Assembly (NCBI RefSeq): GCF_008065155.1
Contig: NZ_CP042819.1
Location: 1,922,001-1,986,000 of the forward strand
Reading direction: 5' to 3'
DNA: 64,000 nucleotides
Source of the DNA: Octadecabacter sp. SW4
GTDB taxonomy: Bacteria; Pseudomonadota; Alphaproteobacteria; Rhodobacterales; Rhodobacteraceae
This document shows positions 7,135 to 16,325 of this stretch, in pieces. Made by a program: the position numbers and the translations under genes. The notes beneath the pieces are model-generated. The model searched no databases and had not been told where the DNA came from. It saw nothing but the letters and a program-made list of their open reading frames with translations. Numbering within the stretch: the first letter of the stretch is position 1; each line of letters starts with the position of its first letter.

Positions 7135-9822
7135 ATGCCCATTACCGTTGGCCATGATTCCGCAAAAACCCGCAAAACCCTGACCGTCGGCGACCAGTCG
7201 ATCGCCTATTACTCGATCAATGCCGCCCAAGACGCGGGTCTTGGTGATTTCACCCGCCTGCCCGCCGCCCTCAAGGTCGTGTTGGAAAACATGCTGCGCT
7301 TCGAGGATGGCAAGACCGTCAGCCTCGACGATATCAAGGCCTTTGCCGAATGGGGCGCCAAAGGCGGCCAGAACCCGCGCGAGATTGCCTACCGCCCCGC
7401 CCGCGTGTTGATGCAGGATTTCACCGGCGTTCCGGCGGTTGTGGACCTCGCGGCGATGCGCGACGGGATTGTCGCCCTGGGTGGCAAGGCCGAACAGATC
7501 AACCCCCTGAACCCGGTCGATCTTGTGATCGACCACTCGGTGATGATTGACGAATTTGGCAACCCGCGCGCCTTCCAGATGAACGTGGACCGCGAATACG
7601 AACGCAATATGGAGCGTTACACCTTTCTGAAATGGGGCCAGTCCGCGTTCAACAACTTCCGCGTTGTGCCACCGGGCACCGGCATCTGCCACCAGGTGAA
7701 CCTTGAATATCTGGCGCAAACCGTCTGGTCAGACAAAGACCAGAACGGCGAACAGGTCGCCTATCCCGACACGCTTGTCGGCACCGACAGTCATACCACG
7801 ATGGTCAACGGCATGGCCGTGCTGGGCTGGGGCGTTGGCGGGATCGAGGCCGAAGCCGCGATGCTGGGCCAGCCGATTTCGATGCTGATCCCCGAAGTGA
7901 TCGGCTTTGAGCTGACGGGCCGCATGGTCGAGGGCACCACCGGCACCGACCTTGTGCTGAAAGTCGTTGAAATGCTGCGCGCCAAAGGGGTTGTCAGCAA
8001 GTTCGTCGAATTTTACGGCGAAGGTCTTGATCACTTGCCACTGGCTGACCGCGCGACCATCGCCAACATGGCGCCGGAATACGGCGCGACCTGCGGCTTT
8101 TTCCCGATTGATGGCGAAACCCTGCGCTACCTGCGCAACACCGGGCGCGACGAGGACCGCATCGCGCTGGTCGAATCCTATGCCAAGGAAAACGGCCTGT
8201 GGCGCGGCGCGGATTACGCACCGATTTACACCGACACCCTGCACCTTGATATGGGCACAATCGTGCCTGCCATTTCCGGCCCCAAACGGCCGCAGGACTA
8301 CGTGGCATTGACCAACGCCAAGCAAGCCTTCACCCACGAAATGGCCGAAACCTTCAAACGTCCGATGGGCAAGGAAGTGGCCGTGGCCGGGGAGGACTAT
8401 ACAATGGAAAGCGGCAAGGTCGTGATCGCTTCGATCACATCCTGCACCAACACCTCGAACCCCTACGTGATGATCGGCGCGGGTCTTGTGGCGCGCAAGG
8501 CCGCTGAACTGGGCCTTGACCGCAAGCCTTGGGTGAAAACATCGCTCGCTCCCGGATCACAGGTCGTGAGTGCGTATCTTGAGGCCGCCGGCCTGCAAGA
8601 CGACCTTGACAAGATCGGCTTTAACCTTGTCGGTTATGGCTGCACGACCTGCATCGGCAACTCTGGCCCGCTGCAAAAAGAAATCAGCGCGGCCATCGCC
8701 GAGGGCGACCTGGTCGCGACTTCCGTGCTCTCTGGCAACCGCAACTTTGAAGGGCGCATCAGCCCGGATGTGCGCGCCAACTATCTGGCCTCTCCGCCAC
8801 TCGTGGTGGCCTACGCACTGGCAGGCACAATGGATATCAACCTGGCAAATGACCCAATCGCACAAACGCCCGATGGCAAGGATGTTTACCTCAAGGACAT
8901 CTGGCCCACATCACAAGAAGTCGCCGAACTGGTCGAGGCAACCGTGACCCGCGAGGCGTTCCAAAGCAAATACGCCGACGTCTTCAAGGGCGACGACAAA
9001 TGGCAGGGTGTAAAGACCACCGACAGCGAAACCTACGACTGGCCCGCCACCTCGACCTATGTGCAAAACCCGCCGTATTTTCAGGGGATGAGCAAAGACC
9101 CCGGTGTGATCACCAACCTCGAAGGGGCCAAGGTGCTGGCGGTTCTGGGCGATATGATCACCACCGATCACATCTCGCCGGCCGGATCCTTTGCCACGAC
9201 CAGCCCTGCCGGGCAGTATCTGACCGAACGGCAGGTCGCCCCGCGCGAGTTCAACTCCTATGGGTCGCGCCGCGGCAACCACGAAATCATGATGCGCGGC
9301 ACCTTCGCCAATATCCGCATCAAGAACGAAATGCTCGACGGGGTCGAGGGCGGCTATACCCTTGGGCCGGACGGCAAACAGACCAGTATCTTTGATGCGG
9401 CGATGGCCCATCAGGAGGCCGGCACGCCGCTGGTGATCTTTGGTGGCGAACAATACGGCGCCGGATCGTCACGCGACTGGGCCGCCAAGGGCACCGCCCT
9501 GCTGGGCGTCAAGGCCGTGATCGCCGAAAGCTTCGAACGTATCCACCGCTCCAACCTTGTGGGCATGGGCGTGATCCCGTTTGAATTTACTGGCGGTGAT
9601 ACGCGCAAATCGCTGGGTCTCACCGGCGAGGAAACCGTCTCCATTTCAGGTCTCGACACGATCCAGCCGCTGCAAGAGGTGCCCTGCACCATCACGATGG
9701 CCGATGGCACCGTCAAGGAGATCACCCTCAAGTGCCGCATCGATACGGCGATCGAGATTGAATATATCGAACACGGTGGCGTGTTGCATTACGTGCTGCG
9801 CAATCTCGCCAAAGCGGCCTGA
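7135..9822 (+). CDS. acnA: Aconitate hydratase AcnA
   Basis: The 895-residue TCA-cycle enzyme interconverts citrate and isocitrate through an Fe4S4 cluster. The cluster ligands are C437 (in SCTNTSNPY) and C503/C506 (in GCTTCIGNSGP), the same numbering as in animal IRP1, so this is the AcnA/IRP1 type. The swivelling C-terminal domain has EQYGAGSSRDWAAKG with the substrate-binding Ser-Arg. The start at 7135 is set by AAAGGGAG eight bases upstream; the frame is open 22 codons further but without a ribosome site. A GGTATACAA/TTGTGTGC near-palindrome at about 7033-7053 may be an operator. A terminator follows at 9843. Confidence 0.97.
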   Translation: MPITVGHDSAKTRKTLTVGDQSIAYYSINAAQDAGLGDFTRLPAALKVVLENMLRFEDGKTVSLDDIKAFAEWGAKGGQNPREIAYRPARVLMQDFTGVPAVVDLAAMRDGIVALGGKAEQINPLNPVDLVIDHSVMIDEFGNPRAFQMNVDREYERNMERYTFLKWGQSAFNNFRVVPPGTGICHQVNLEYLAQTVWSDKDQNGEQVAYPDTLVGTDSHTTMVNGMAVLGWGVGGIEAEAAMLGQPISMLIPEVIGFELTGRMVEGTTGTDLVLKVVEMLRAKGVVSKFVEFYGEGLDHLPLADRATIANMAPEYGATCGFFPIDGETLRYLRNTGRDEDRIALVESYAKENGLWRGADYAPIYTDTLHLDMGTIVPAISGPKRPQDYVALTNAKQAFTHEMAETFKRPMGKEVAVAGEDYTMESGKVVIASITSCTNTSNPYVMIGAGLVARKAAELGLDRKPWVKTSLAPGSQVVSAYLEAAGLQDDLDKIGFNLVGYGCTTCIGNSGPLQKEISAAIAEGDLVATSVLSGNRNFEGRISPDVRANYLASPPLVVAYALAGTMDINLANDPIAQTPDGKDVYLKDIWPTSQEVAELVEATVTREAFQSKYADVFKGDDKWQGVKTTDSETYDWPATSTYVQNPPYFQGMSKDPGVITNLEGAKVLAVLGDMITTDHISPAGSFATTSPAGQYLTERQVAPREFNSYGSRRGNHEIMMRGTFANIRIKNEMLDGVEGGYTLGPDGKQTSIFDAAMAHQEAGTPLVIFGGEQYGAGSSRDWAAKGTALLGVKAVIAESFERIHRSNLVGMGVIPFEFTGGDTRKSLGLTGEETVSISGLDTIQPLQEVPCTITMADGTVKEITLKCRIDTAIEIEYIEHGGVLHYVLRNLAKAA

Positions 9823-9842
9823 ACTGTCTTTTTGATCTGATG

Positions 9843-9873
9843 ATGGCCCTTGCCGCTGGCGGGGGCCATTTTC
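9843..9873 (+). terminator. acnA terminator
   Basis: ATGGCCC (9843-9849) and GGGCCAT (9863-9869) form a 7-bp stem followed by TTTTC. It begins 20 bp after the acnA stop and fits an intrinsic terminator. Confidence 0.65.
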
Positions 9874-9886
9874 AACGAAAATGATG

Positions 9887-9907
9887 CGAAATCTGACACA
9901 GATTTCG
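9887..9907 (-). terminator. Perfect 9-bp hairpin between acnA and manB
   Basis: CGAAATCTG (9887-9895) and CAGATTTCG (9899-9907) form a 9-bp stem with a 3-nt loop. On the minus strand it lies downstream of the manB stop and is followed by CATCATTTTCG, with only a loose T run. It probably ends the long minus-strand transcript together with the element at 9908-9940. Confidence 0.5.
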
Positions 9908-9940
9908 GCCTCCGGCGGGAGTTTTCTGGCCAAGATGAAG
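9908..9940 (-). repeat. 3'-end intergenic repeat, copy 1
   Basis: A 33-bp element starting right behind the manB stop codon. Read in the manB direction it begins CTTCATCTTGGC, has five variable bases, then AACTCCCGCCGGAGGC. The CTCC/GGAG arms form a small stem. It matches the element at 48161-48193 at 30 of 33 positions. Confidence 0.65.
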
Positions 9941-9942
9941 GG

Positions 9943-11301
9943 TTAGAATCTTGCGATCAACTGCGCGATTTCTGCGGTTTTTTTGGTCAGCAGGTCCCCG
10001 TCGCCGCGGGTTTCCAGATTTAACCGCAGCAGGGATTCGGTGTTGGAGCGGCGCAGGTTGACCCGCCACTGCCCCATATCAAGGCTGAGCCCGTCAAGCC
10101 GGTCGCTGTGGATTGCATCGGGCAGGTAGCGCGCCTCGAATGCCGCGATTGCCCCGTCGATGTCTGCGGGTGTGAAATTGATCTCGCCCGAAGACGGGAA
10201 CGCGCTACGCATCTGCGCCACCATCTGCGACAGTGGCCTGTCCGACCGCGCGACCAGTTCAGCCACCAGCAGCGCCGGAATCATCCCGCTGTCGCAATAC
10301 ATGAAGCTGCGAAAATAGTGGTGCGCCGACATTTCGCCGCCGTAGGCTGCATCGCATTCACGCATCAGCGCCTTGAGGTATGCATGCCCCGTGCGCGACA
10401 TGATCGCCTGCCCGCCGCCCGCCGCGACAATGGCCTGCGTGTTCCAGATCACCCGCGGGTCATGGACGATCCGCGCGCCGCTTTCCTTGGCCAAAAAGGC
10501 CTGCGCCAGCAGCGCGACCACATATTCGCCGTCGATGAACGCACCTGTTTCGTCAAAGAAGAAACAGCGGTCGAAATCACCGTCCCACGCGATGCCAAGG
10601 TCCGTTTGTTCGTGCCGCACGGCTGCTGCCGTCGCCGGCTGATTGTCCGACAGGAGCGGATTGGGGATGCCATTGGGAAAGCTGCCATCGGGGGTGTGAT
10701 GCATCCGCACCCAGTCCCACGGCACATCCAGCGCGGCGGCAAGGGCGTCAAAGGTCGGCCCCGCCGCCCCGTTGCCCGCGTTGACCAGAATGCGCAAGGG
10801 GCGCAGCCCGGCGGGATCGACATAACCTGCCACATGGGCCACAAACGCCGCGCGCGGGTCAATCGTTTCACGCGCTCCGGTCCTGGCGGGGCCGAAATCA
10901 TCGGCTTCGGCCAGCGTCTGGATGTGTGCCAGCCCCGTGTCAGCCGCAATCGGGCGCGCACCGGCCCGCACCATCTTGATACCGTTGTAATCGATCGGGT
11001 TGTGCGAGGCCGTTACCATCAGTCCGCCGTCCGCACCCAGATGATCGGTTGCGAAATAGACCTCTTCGGTGCCGCACAGCCCGATATCAAGCGCGGTGCA
11101 TCCTTCGGCCATCAGCCCCGCGATCAGCGCCTCTTGCAAACCGGCCGAGCTTTGACGCACATCGCGCCCGGTCACGAATGTGCCCGGCCCCATGACGCGC
11201 CCAAAGGCGCGCCCGATCCGCACTGCGATATTTTCGTCCAGTTCAATGCCAAGACGCCCACGCACGTCGTAGCTTTTGAAACAACCAAGCGGTTGCGTCA
11301 C
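9943..11301 (-). CDS. manB: Phosphomannomutase/phosphoglucomutase
   Basis: This 452-residue alpha-D-phosphohexomutase moves phosphate between C6 and C1 of mannose (and possibly glucose), feeding GDP-mannose and surface polysaccharides. The phosphoserine loop TASHNP has S99, the metal loop reads WDGDFDR, and the sugar-binding loop is GGEMSAHHYFRS, close to the usual GEMSGHH. A C-terminal phosphate-binding segment RRSNTESLLRLN is present. The start at 11301 overlaps the end of ccmG by 4 bp, so it is translationally linked to the ccm genes, although no functional link is evident. It is the last gene of the long minus-strand array. Confidence 0.93.
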   Translation of the reverse strand: MTQPLGCFKSYDVRGRLGIELDENIAVRIGRAFGRVMGPGTFVTGRDVRQSSAGLQEALIAGLMAEGCTALDIGLCGTEEVYFATDHLGADGGLMVTASHNPIDYNGIKMVRAGARPIAADTGLAHIQTLAEADDFGPARTGARETIDPRAAFVAHVAGYVDPAGLRPLRILVNAGNGAAGPTFDALAAALDVPWDWVRMHHTPDGSFPNGIPNPLLSDNQPATAAAVRHEQTDLGIAWDGDFDRCFFFDETGAFIDGEYVVALLAQAFLAKESGARIVHDPRVIWNTQAIVAAGGGQAIMSRTGHAYLKALMRECDAAYGGEMSAHHYFRSFMYCDSGMIPALLVAELVARSDRPLSQMVAQMRSAFPSSGEINFTPADIDGAIAAFEARYLPDAIHSDRLDGLSLDMGQWRVNLRRSNTESLLRLNLETRGDGDLLTKKTAEIAQLIARF

Positions 11302-11834
11302 CGCATCGCCTCGGCCAGGGCGGGGCGCAGCCGGGTTTCGACGGTGCGTTGTGTCACGGTGCCCGCGACGCGCAAGACGATCTTGCCATCGCCATCAACA
11401 ACGAAGGTTTCCGGCACCCCATAGACCCCCCAGTCAAGCGAGGCCGCACCGTCGGGATCGCCGCCGATCGCACGATATGGATCGCCAAGTTCTTCGAGGA
11501 AGGCCAGGGCATTTTCGGGCGCGTCCTTGTAATTGATCCCGTAAACGGGGATCCCTTCGGCCGCCAGCGCTGTCAAATTCGGGTGTTCAATACGGCAGGG
11601 TGCGCACCAGCTGGCCCAGAAATTCACCAGTTTCACTTCGCCATCCGCCAGCATCGAAGTCTCGAACAATGTCAGGTTGCCAAGGGTTGTCAGATCAAGC
11701 GCCGGGGCTGCTTTGCCCGCCAGAGCCGACGGGAGTTCCTGACTGTTTTCGCGCTGCATTCCGGCAACGAACAGCCCTGCGAGCGCGGCAAAAAGCGCCG
11801 GCGGCAAGATCATCAGAGGAGAGAGTTTAGCCAT
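11298..11834 (-). CDS. ccmG: Thiol:disulfide interchange protein CcmG (DsbE)
   Basis: This 178-residue protein is a membrane-anchored periplasmic thioredoxin that reduces apocytochrome c thiols before heme attachment. It has one N-terminal transmembrane anchor (about 7-26), the active site W76-C77-A-P-C80 and the CcmG-specific GVYGVPETFVVD segment with the cis-Pro. It overlaps ccmD upstream by 8 bp and manB downstream by 4 bp. Confidence 0.95.
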   Translation of the reverse strand: MAKLSPLMILPPALFAALAGLFVAGMQRENSQELPSALAGKAAPALDLTTLGNLTLFETSMLADGEVKLVNFWASWCAPCRIEHPNLTALAAEGIPVYGINYKDAPENALAFLEELGDPYRAIGGDPDGAASLDWGVYGVPETFVVDGDGKIVLRVAGTVTQRTVETRLRPALAEAMR

Positions 11835-12027
11835 CGGTTTTATCCTTCACCCGGGTTTCGACCGCGGCAAGCTGCGCTGCGATCCGTTTTGAGCGCCGCG
11901 CGCTGAGCCAGACAAGAATACCCAACAGCGCGAGCGAAATAACATAGGAACTGAGCACCTCGAGCCCGTATTTCCCAAGGCCGAGAACGGCGCTGAGCCT
12001 GTCGACGATCGCTGAAAACTGTTCCAT
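11827..12027 (-). CDS. ccmD: Heme exporter protein CcmD
   Basis: A 66-residue single-pass protein with one hydrophobic segment (YVISLALLGILVWLSA, about 28-43) and a basic, helical C-terminal tail. CcmD proteins are short and poorly conserved; they help release holo-CcmE from the CcmABC complex. Identity rests mainly on size, topology and position between ccmC and ccmG. Its start shares one base with the ccmC stop. Confidence 0.85.
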   Translation of the reverse strand: MEQFSAIVDRLSAVLGLGKYGLEVLSSYVISLALLGILVWLSARRSKRIAAQLAAVETRVKDKTDG

Positions 12028-12842
12028 CAGCCCCTCCTTGCGCGCGTTTCAAGGGCGCGGATACGGCGCAGGCGGATTTCGGTATTCGTGCGCTGGAACA
12101 CCAGCGCGACGAACAGCACCACAAACCCGGCCATGCTGATCAGCAGCGGCACAAAGAACACGTTTGAAACGTTTTCCTCGCGCGCGGCGACCTCGATCAC
12201 ATCCTGCGCGCCAAGGGTCGCATTCCACACGAAAGCAAAGAACCGCGCAATCACGTTGAACGTCCATTCCCACAGCGACACGCTTTCGGCCTGATGCAGC
12301 CCCTGGTTCCAGAACTGCACGGCGAAGCGCGACAGAAAGGCAAAGACCGACCCGACGATGCAGAGCACCGATGTCAGATCGGCGGCGGTGTCGGGATCAT
12401 CGATCGCTTCCCAGAGGGCCATGTAGCCCAGATAAAACAGGAACAGGATCAGAAACGAGGTCAGGCGCGGATCCCAGGCCCACCATGTCCCCCACATCGG
12501 CTGCCCCCAGATCGCGCCGGTCACCAGGGCGATCAAGGTCATGGTAATCCCGATAGGTGCGGCGGCACGCGCTGCAAGAGCTGACACATGATGCCGCCGG
12601 ATCAGCCAGATCAGCGAGGTGACCAGCATCATCCCCCAGACGTTGATCGCCATCATCGCGGCAGGCACGTGAAGGTAGATGATCTTGACCGTCGATCCCT
12701 GCCGGAAATCATCAGGCGTAAAGAAAAACCCCCAGACCAGACCGACACTCAGGCATACGGCCGCAATCGCAAACATCCACGGCAGGATCCGTGTCGTCGT
12801 CGCGATGAACTTCTTTGGATTGGCATATTCCCAAAATGACAT
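12027..12842 (-). CDS. ccmC: Heme exporter/ligase CcmC
   Basis: The 271-residue integral membrane protein loads heme onto the chaperone CcmE. Six transmembrane segments and the periplasmic tryptophan-rich WGTWWAWDPRLTS motif of the heme-handling protein family are visible. The C-terminal tail is basic and cytoplasmic. The gene sits between ccmB and ccmD. No ccmE, ccmF or ccmH is in the window, so the rest of the System I pathway must be elsewhere. Confidence 0.96.
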   Translation of the reverse strand: MSFWEYANPKKFIATTTRILPWMFAIAAVCLSVGLVWGFFFTPDDFRQGSTVKIIYLHVPAAMMAINVWGMMLVTSLIWLIRRHHVSALAARAAAPIGITMTLIALVTGAIWGQPMWGTWWAWDPRLTSFLILFLFYLGYMALWEAIDDPDTAADLTSVLCIVGSVFAFLSRFAVQFWNQGLHQAESVSLWEWTFNVIARFFAFVWNATLGAQDVIEVAAREENVSNVFFVPLLISMAGFVVLFVALVFQRTNTEIRLRRIRALETRARRG

Positions 12843-12883
12843 ATGATCTGATTACCTATCTGTCGCACTGGCCTCAAGCGCAA

Positions 12884-13540
12884 TCACCGCAAGTTGACCC
12901 GCAAGGCCGCTGCCGTGGCAAAGGGTAGCAGCGCAAAGGCAAACAGCGTGATCCCCGCAAGCATGGCCATCGGCACCCTCGCGGATAATCCCTCGGCCCC
13001 GAGGCGGACGGCTTCGGCCCCGAAAATCAGCGTTGGCACGTAGAGCGGCAACACCAGCAGCGACAAAAGCAACCCGCCCCGCCGGACACCCACCGTGAGG
13101 GCCGCGCCAAAGGTGCCGATCATCGACAGCGCAGGCGTGCCAAGCGCCAGCGAGGCGAGCAGATACGGATAGGCGGTGGGTGCAAGGTTCAACAGGAACC
13201 CCAGCGCAGGCGCGGCCAAGGTCAGCGGCAACCCCGTCGTGAGCCAATGGGCCACGCCCTTGGTCAGCGCCACCCCTTCCAGCGGCAGCGGCGAGGTGGC
13301 CAGCAATGGCAGCGATCCGTCCTCGTGATCCAGCGCGAATATCCGGTCCAGCGATAACAGCGCCGCCAGCAGGGCCGCGACCCACAAGATACCGGGCGCA
13401 ATTCGGGTCAGCACGCTGGCCTCGGGGCCGACGCCGAACGGCACCAGCACGATCACGATCAGGAAAAACGCGAGGCCAAGGCCAAAGCCGCCCCCTGCCC
13501 GCACCGCAAGGCGCAGATCGCGGCGCAGCAGGGCGATCAT
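12884..13540 (-). CDS. ccmB: Heme exporter protein CcmB
   Basis: This 218-residue protein with about six transmembrane segments is the permease partner of the CcmA ATPase. Family features include LDRIFALDHEDGSL near residue 65 and the GTFGAALTVGVRRGGLLLSLLVLPLY block in the middle. It overlaps ccmA by 4 bp, so the two are translationally coupled, as expected for subunits of one complex. CcmAB use ATP to free heme-loaded CcmE. Confidence 0.95.
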   Translation of the reverse strand: MIALLRRDLRLAVRAGGGFGLGLAFFLIVIVLVPFGVGPEASVLTRIAPGILWVAALLAALLSLDRIFALDHEDGSLPLLATSPLPLEGVALTKGVAHWLTTGLPLTLAAPALGFLLNLAPTAYPYLLASLALGTPALSMIGTFGAALTVGVRRGGLLLSLLVLPLYVPTLIFGAEAVRLGAEGLSARVPMAMLAGITLFAFALLPFATAAALRVNLR

Positions 13541-14154
13541 AAAAATGCCTCGTCGCTACCGCCGCTTGCATCCGGTCCGGCCCTGAACGGGGTCAGATCC
13601 ATCTCTGGCGCGTCCAGCCCTAGGTCGATATGGGTCGCGATCACGGCCACCCCGCCCTGTGCCAAGTGCCGGTCACGCAGAAAATCCGCAAACAGGCGCA
13701 CCGAAAACCCGTCAAGCGACACAGTTGGTTCGTCCAGAAACAAGACCTTGCGCCCGATCACCCCCAGACGCGCCAGCCCAAGGCGGCGCTTTTGCCCCGC
13801 CGACAGGGTATCGGCCGCGCGGTCGCGCAGATCGTCCAGATCGAAGGTCGTGAAAATGTCATCGGGCAAGGGCTGACCATGCACATCGGCCCAGAACGCC
13901 AGATTTTCGGTCACACTCAGCTGAGTCTTGATCCCGTCGGCGTGGCTGGCATAGGCGCCCTGATCCTCGGGCAAGGTCACAGCACCGGCCAGTGGCGGTT
14001 GCAGCCCCGCAAGCGTGCGCAAAAGGGTCGTCTTGCCGCAGCCATTGGGGCCACGCAGCACCAGCGCCTGCCCGGCCTCGAGCGCGAACGACACGCCCGC
14101 CAGCACAGGCACGCCGCCACGCGCGCAGGTAATATTTTCAACCGATAACATCAT
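13537..14154 (-). CDS. ccmA: Heme exporter ATP-binding protein CcmA
   Basis: The 205-residue ABC ATPase is the energising subunit of the CcmABCD complex. It shows Walker A GPNGCGKTTLLRTLAG, signature LSAGQKRRLGLARL and Walker B KVLFLDEPTVSLDG, followed by a switch His (ATHIDLG). It is shorter than most ABC ATPases, which is typical of CcmA. It is the first ccm gene in the direction of transcription, 41 bp after the Mth938-like gene. Confidence 0.95.
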   Translation of the reverse strand: MMLSVENITCARGGVPVLAGVSFALEAGQALVLRGPNGCGKTTLLRTLAGLQPPLAGAVTLPEDQGAYASHADGIKTQLSVTENLAFWADVHGQPLPDDIFTTFDLDDLRDRAADTLSAGQKRRLGLARLGVIGRKVLFLDEPTVSLDGFSVRLFADFLRDRHLAQGGVAVIATHIDLGLDAPEMDLTPFRAGPDASGGSDEAFL

Positions 14155-14195
14155 GCAAACGGCTTAGCCGATTGGCAGGCCACAGGAAAGCCGGA

Positions 14196-14549
14196 TCAGA
14201 CCGGAATAACGGCCAGCGCCACGCGCCGCCCCTCCGACAGCAGCACGTTATAGGTGCGGCAGGCGGCAGGGGTCGCCATCGCCTCGACGCCGATGCCCGC
14301 CGCTTCCAACGTGTCGCGCAAGTCGGCGGGGATATGCGCTGTGTCCGCGCCGGTGCCGATGAACAGCACATCAACGCGATCCGCCAGCGCCAACAGCGGC
14401 GCGGTATCGTCATATCCGCCCCAGCCCGCGACACCCGTGGCATCGATGATCACGGGGCCATTCACGACCTCGCCGCCGATGCGAAAAAAGCCGGGGCCAT
14501 AGCCCTCGACGGGGCGGGCGTTGTCGTATTTGATTTCGTTCAGCCGCAT
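14196..14549 (-). CDS. Mth938-like domain protein (DUF498/DUF598)
   Basis: This 117-residue protein begins MRLNEIKYDNARPVEGYGPGFFRIGG and has the FIGTGAD motif near residue 72, typical of the Mth938/NDUFAF3-like fold. Related eukaryotic proteins help assemble respiratory complex I; the bacterial role is not settled. The ATG at 14549 is chosen because the conserved domain starts there; the frame is open 15 codons further. Its start is 1 bp after the TSUP gene stop, and it lies beside secDF and ccm genes. Confidence 0.85.
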   Translation of the reverse strand: MRLNEIKYDNARPVEGYGPGFFRIGGEVVNGPVIIDATGVAGWGGYDDTAPLLALADRVDVLFIGTGADTAHIPADLRDTLEAAGIGVEAMATPAACRTYNVLLSEGRRVALAVIPV

Positions 14550-14550
14550 G

Positions 14551-15285
14551 TCAGGTTCCCCAAATCGGCAGACCCAGAAAGGCGGCCGCGCCAATCATGA
14601 TGTAGGCGATGGTGCGATATAGACCAGTTTTGCCAGGGTTGAAAAGCTGCCGCCCCACGAGCGCGCCCGCCCCATAGGGGATCAACTGGGCCGCCCCAGC
14701 GATCAAACTGGACTGGGTCAACGCGCCTTGCAGGGCCAAAAACGGCAGATAGGCAAGGCCGCTACACGTCAGCACCACGATTGTATTGGCGCGGGTGCGT
14801 GCGATTTCATCCTGCCCACCCAGCTGGAACAAAATCAGGATCGGTCCGTTAAGCCCCGTCGCTCCCCCCAAGAACCCGACCCCCGCGCCCACGCCAAGCC
14901 ACGCAGGCGTGCCGGGCGTTTGCCGGTGGCGCCAGCCTGTCAACAAGATCACCAATGTGGCAAGCGCGAGAATCGACACCGACCAGCGCAGAACGGTTGG
15001 ATCAGTGGTGCGCAGCAACCAGATACCCAATGGAACAAACGCGATTGCCGTGCCCAACATGGTCAGCACCGCCCTCTTGTCGGCCTCGCGCCAAGCCTGC
15101 GGCACAAGCGTCACAAACGATGATAAAGCCGAAACAGACAAGGCCGTGACCGCCACAACCGGGTCGACGACCATGACAGCTATCGGCATAAAAATCAGCG
15201 CAGCACCAAAGCCGGCAAATCCGTAAACGGTCCCCGCCAGCACGCTGGCCATCGCCATCCACCAAAAGCCGTCAATCACCATCAC
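14551..15285 (-). CDS. TSUP family permease (TauE/SafE-like)
   Basis: A 244-residue membrane protein with about eight hydrophobic segments in two similar halves, the layout of TauE/SafE transporters. Typical stretches are YGFAGFGAALIFMP near the N terminus and the second-half GFLGGATGLNGPILILF. These proteins move sulfur compounds or small organic anions across the inner membrane; this substrate cannot be read from sequence. It follows secF by 61 bp on the same strand and may share its transcript. Confidence 0.9.
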   Translation of the reverse strand: MMVIDGFWWMAMASVLAGTVYGFAGFGAALIFMPIAVMVVDPVVAVTALSVSALSSFVTLVPQAWREADKRAVLTMLGTAIAFVPLGIWLLRTTDPTVLRWSVSILALATLVILLTGWRHRQTPGTPAWLGVGAGVGFLGGATGLNGPILILFQLGGQDEIARTRANTIVVLTCSGLAYLPFLALQGALTQSSLIAGAAQLIPYGAGALVGRQLFNPGKTGLYRTIAYIMIGAAAFLGLPIWGT

Positions 15286-15346
15286 GCGCCCTTCTCGACC
15301 TGCGCCGAGCCTGAGACACCGCCAGCACAGACCCTAGCGCCAGACT

Positions 15347-16321
15347 CTAGCTGTCGATATTGCCAAACTGCGTGCCACCAGTCGCATCGGGCTTGGACCA
15401 GTCCCGTTTCACGCCAAGCAACAACAGCGAGGTCGAGGCGACGAAGATCGAGGAATACGTCCCGACGATCACACCCCAGATCATCGCGAATACAAAGCCG
15501 CGGATCACATCGCCGCCCAGCACATAAAGGGCGATCAGCGCGATCAGCGTCGTGACCGAGGTCATGAAGGTGCGCGACAGGGTCTCGTTGATCGACATGT
15601 TCAACACGGCCTTGAGGTCCATCTTCTTGTATTTGATCAGGTTCTCGCGCACCCTGTCAAAGACGACAACCGTATCGTTCAACGAATAGCCGACGATGGT
15701 CAAAAGCGCCGCGATAATCGCCAGATCAAAGCGGATCTGCAGTTCCGAAAAGACGCCGATCGTCAGGATAACGTCGTGGACCAGCGCAATCACCGCGCCC
15801 AGCGCAAACTGCCATTCAAAGCGCAGCCAGATATAGATCAGCACCGCCGCAATCGCGAGGATCACCGCCAGCACCGCCGTCTGGATCAATTCGCCCGACA
15901 CGGTCGGGCCTACGGACTCGACCGAACTGAACGGCAATTGCAGCCCTTCGTCCACCGCCAGCAGGGCCTGCCCCACCGCGTCGATCATTTCGTTGGTGAC
16001 GGCTTCAGCACCTTCGGCCGCCTGAATGGTGATCGACACTACGTTCTGATCGGGGCCAAATGTCGGATCGAACACTTCGGTGATCGACACATCGCCAAGG
16101 TTCAGCGGATCAAGGGCGGCGCGCAGCACGCCCACATCCACGGCGGTCGTGCTTTCTGCGCGGATCGTCGTGCCACCCGAAAAGTCGATACCATAATTCA
16201 GCCCCTGAACAAGGAAAGACACAAAGGCAATGACCATCAGCAGGCCGGAAATCCCCAACCACAGCTTGGCGCGGCCAAAGAAATCCCAGTTGGTTTCTTT
16301 CGGAACTAATCTCAGACGCAT
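15347..16321 (-). CDS. secF: Protein-export membrane protein SecF
   Basis: The 324-residue subunit of SecDF, the proton-driven accessory complex that pulls exported proteins through SecYEG. It has six transmembrane segments, an early GIDFSGGTTIRAE motif, and the family blocks VGYSLNDTVVVFDRVREN and ETLSRTFMTSVTTL. A GAGG ribosome site lies inside the end of secD, and only 4 bp separate the two genes. Confidence 0.97.
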   Translation of the reverse strand: MRLRLVPKETNWDFFGRAKLWLGISGLLMVIAFVSFLVQGLNYGIDFSGGTTIRAESTTAVDVGVLRAALDPLNLGDVSITEVFDPTFGPDQNVVSITIQAAEGAEAVTNEMIDAVGQALLAVDEGLQLPFSSVESVGPTVSGELIQTAVLAVILAIAAVLIYIWLRFEWQFALGAVIALVHDVILTIGVFSELQIRFDLAIIAALLTIVGYSLNDTVVVFDRVRENLIKYKKMDLKAVLNMSINETLSRTFMTSVTTLIALIALYVLGGDVIRGFVFAMIWGVIVGTYSSIFVASTSLLLLGVKRDWSKPDATGGTQFGNIDS

Positions 16322-16325
16322 GTGA

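Noticed and set aside
6718..7719. 333-codon open frame on the minus strand
   Set aside because: It covers the 5' ends of two divergent real genes (DUF1223 and acnA) and shows no domain; the DUF1223 signal peptide and acnA ribosome site are in other frames.
10108..11424. 438-codon open frame on the plus strand
   Set aside because: It lies opposite manB and ccmG, both with clear motifs; its product is Arg/His-rich with no recognisable domain, typical of antisense frames in GC-rich DNA.
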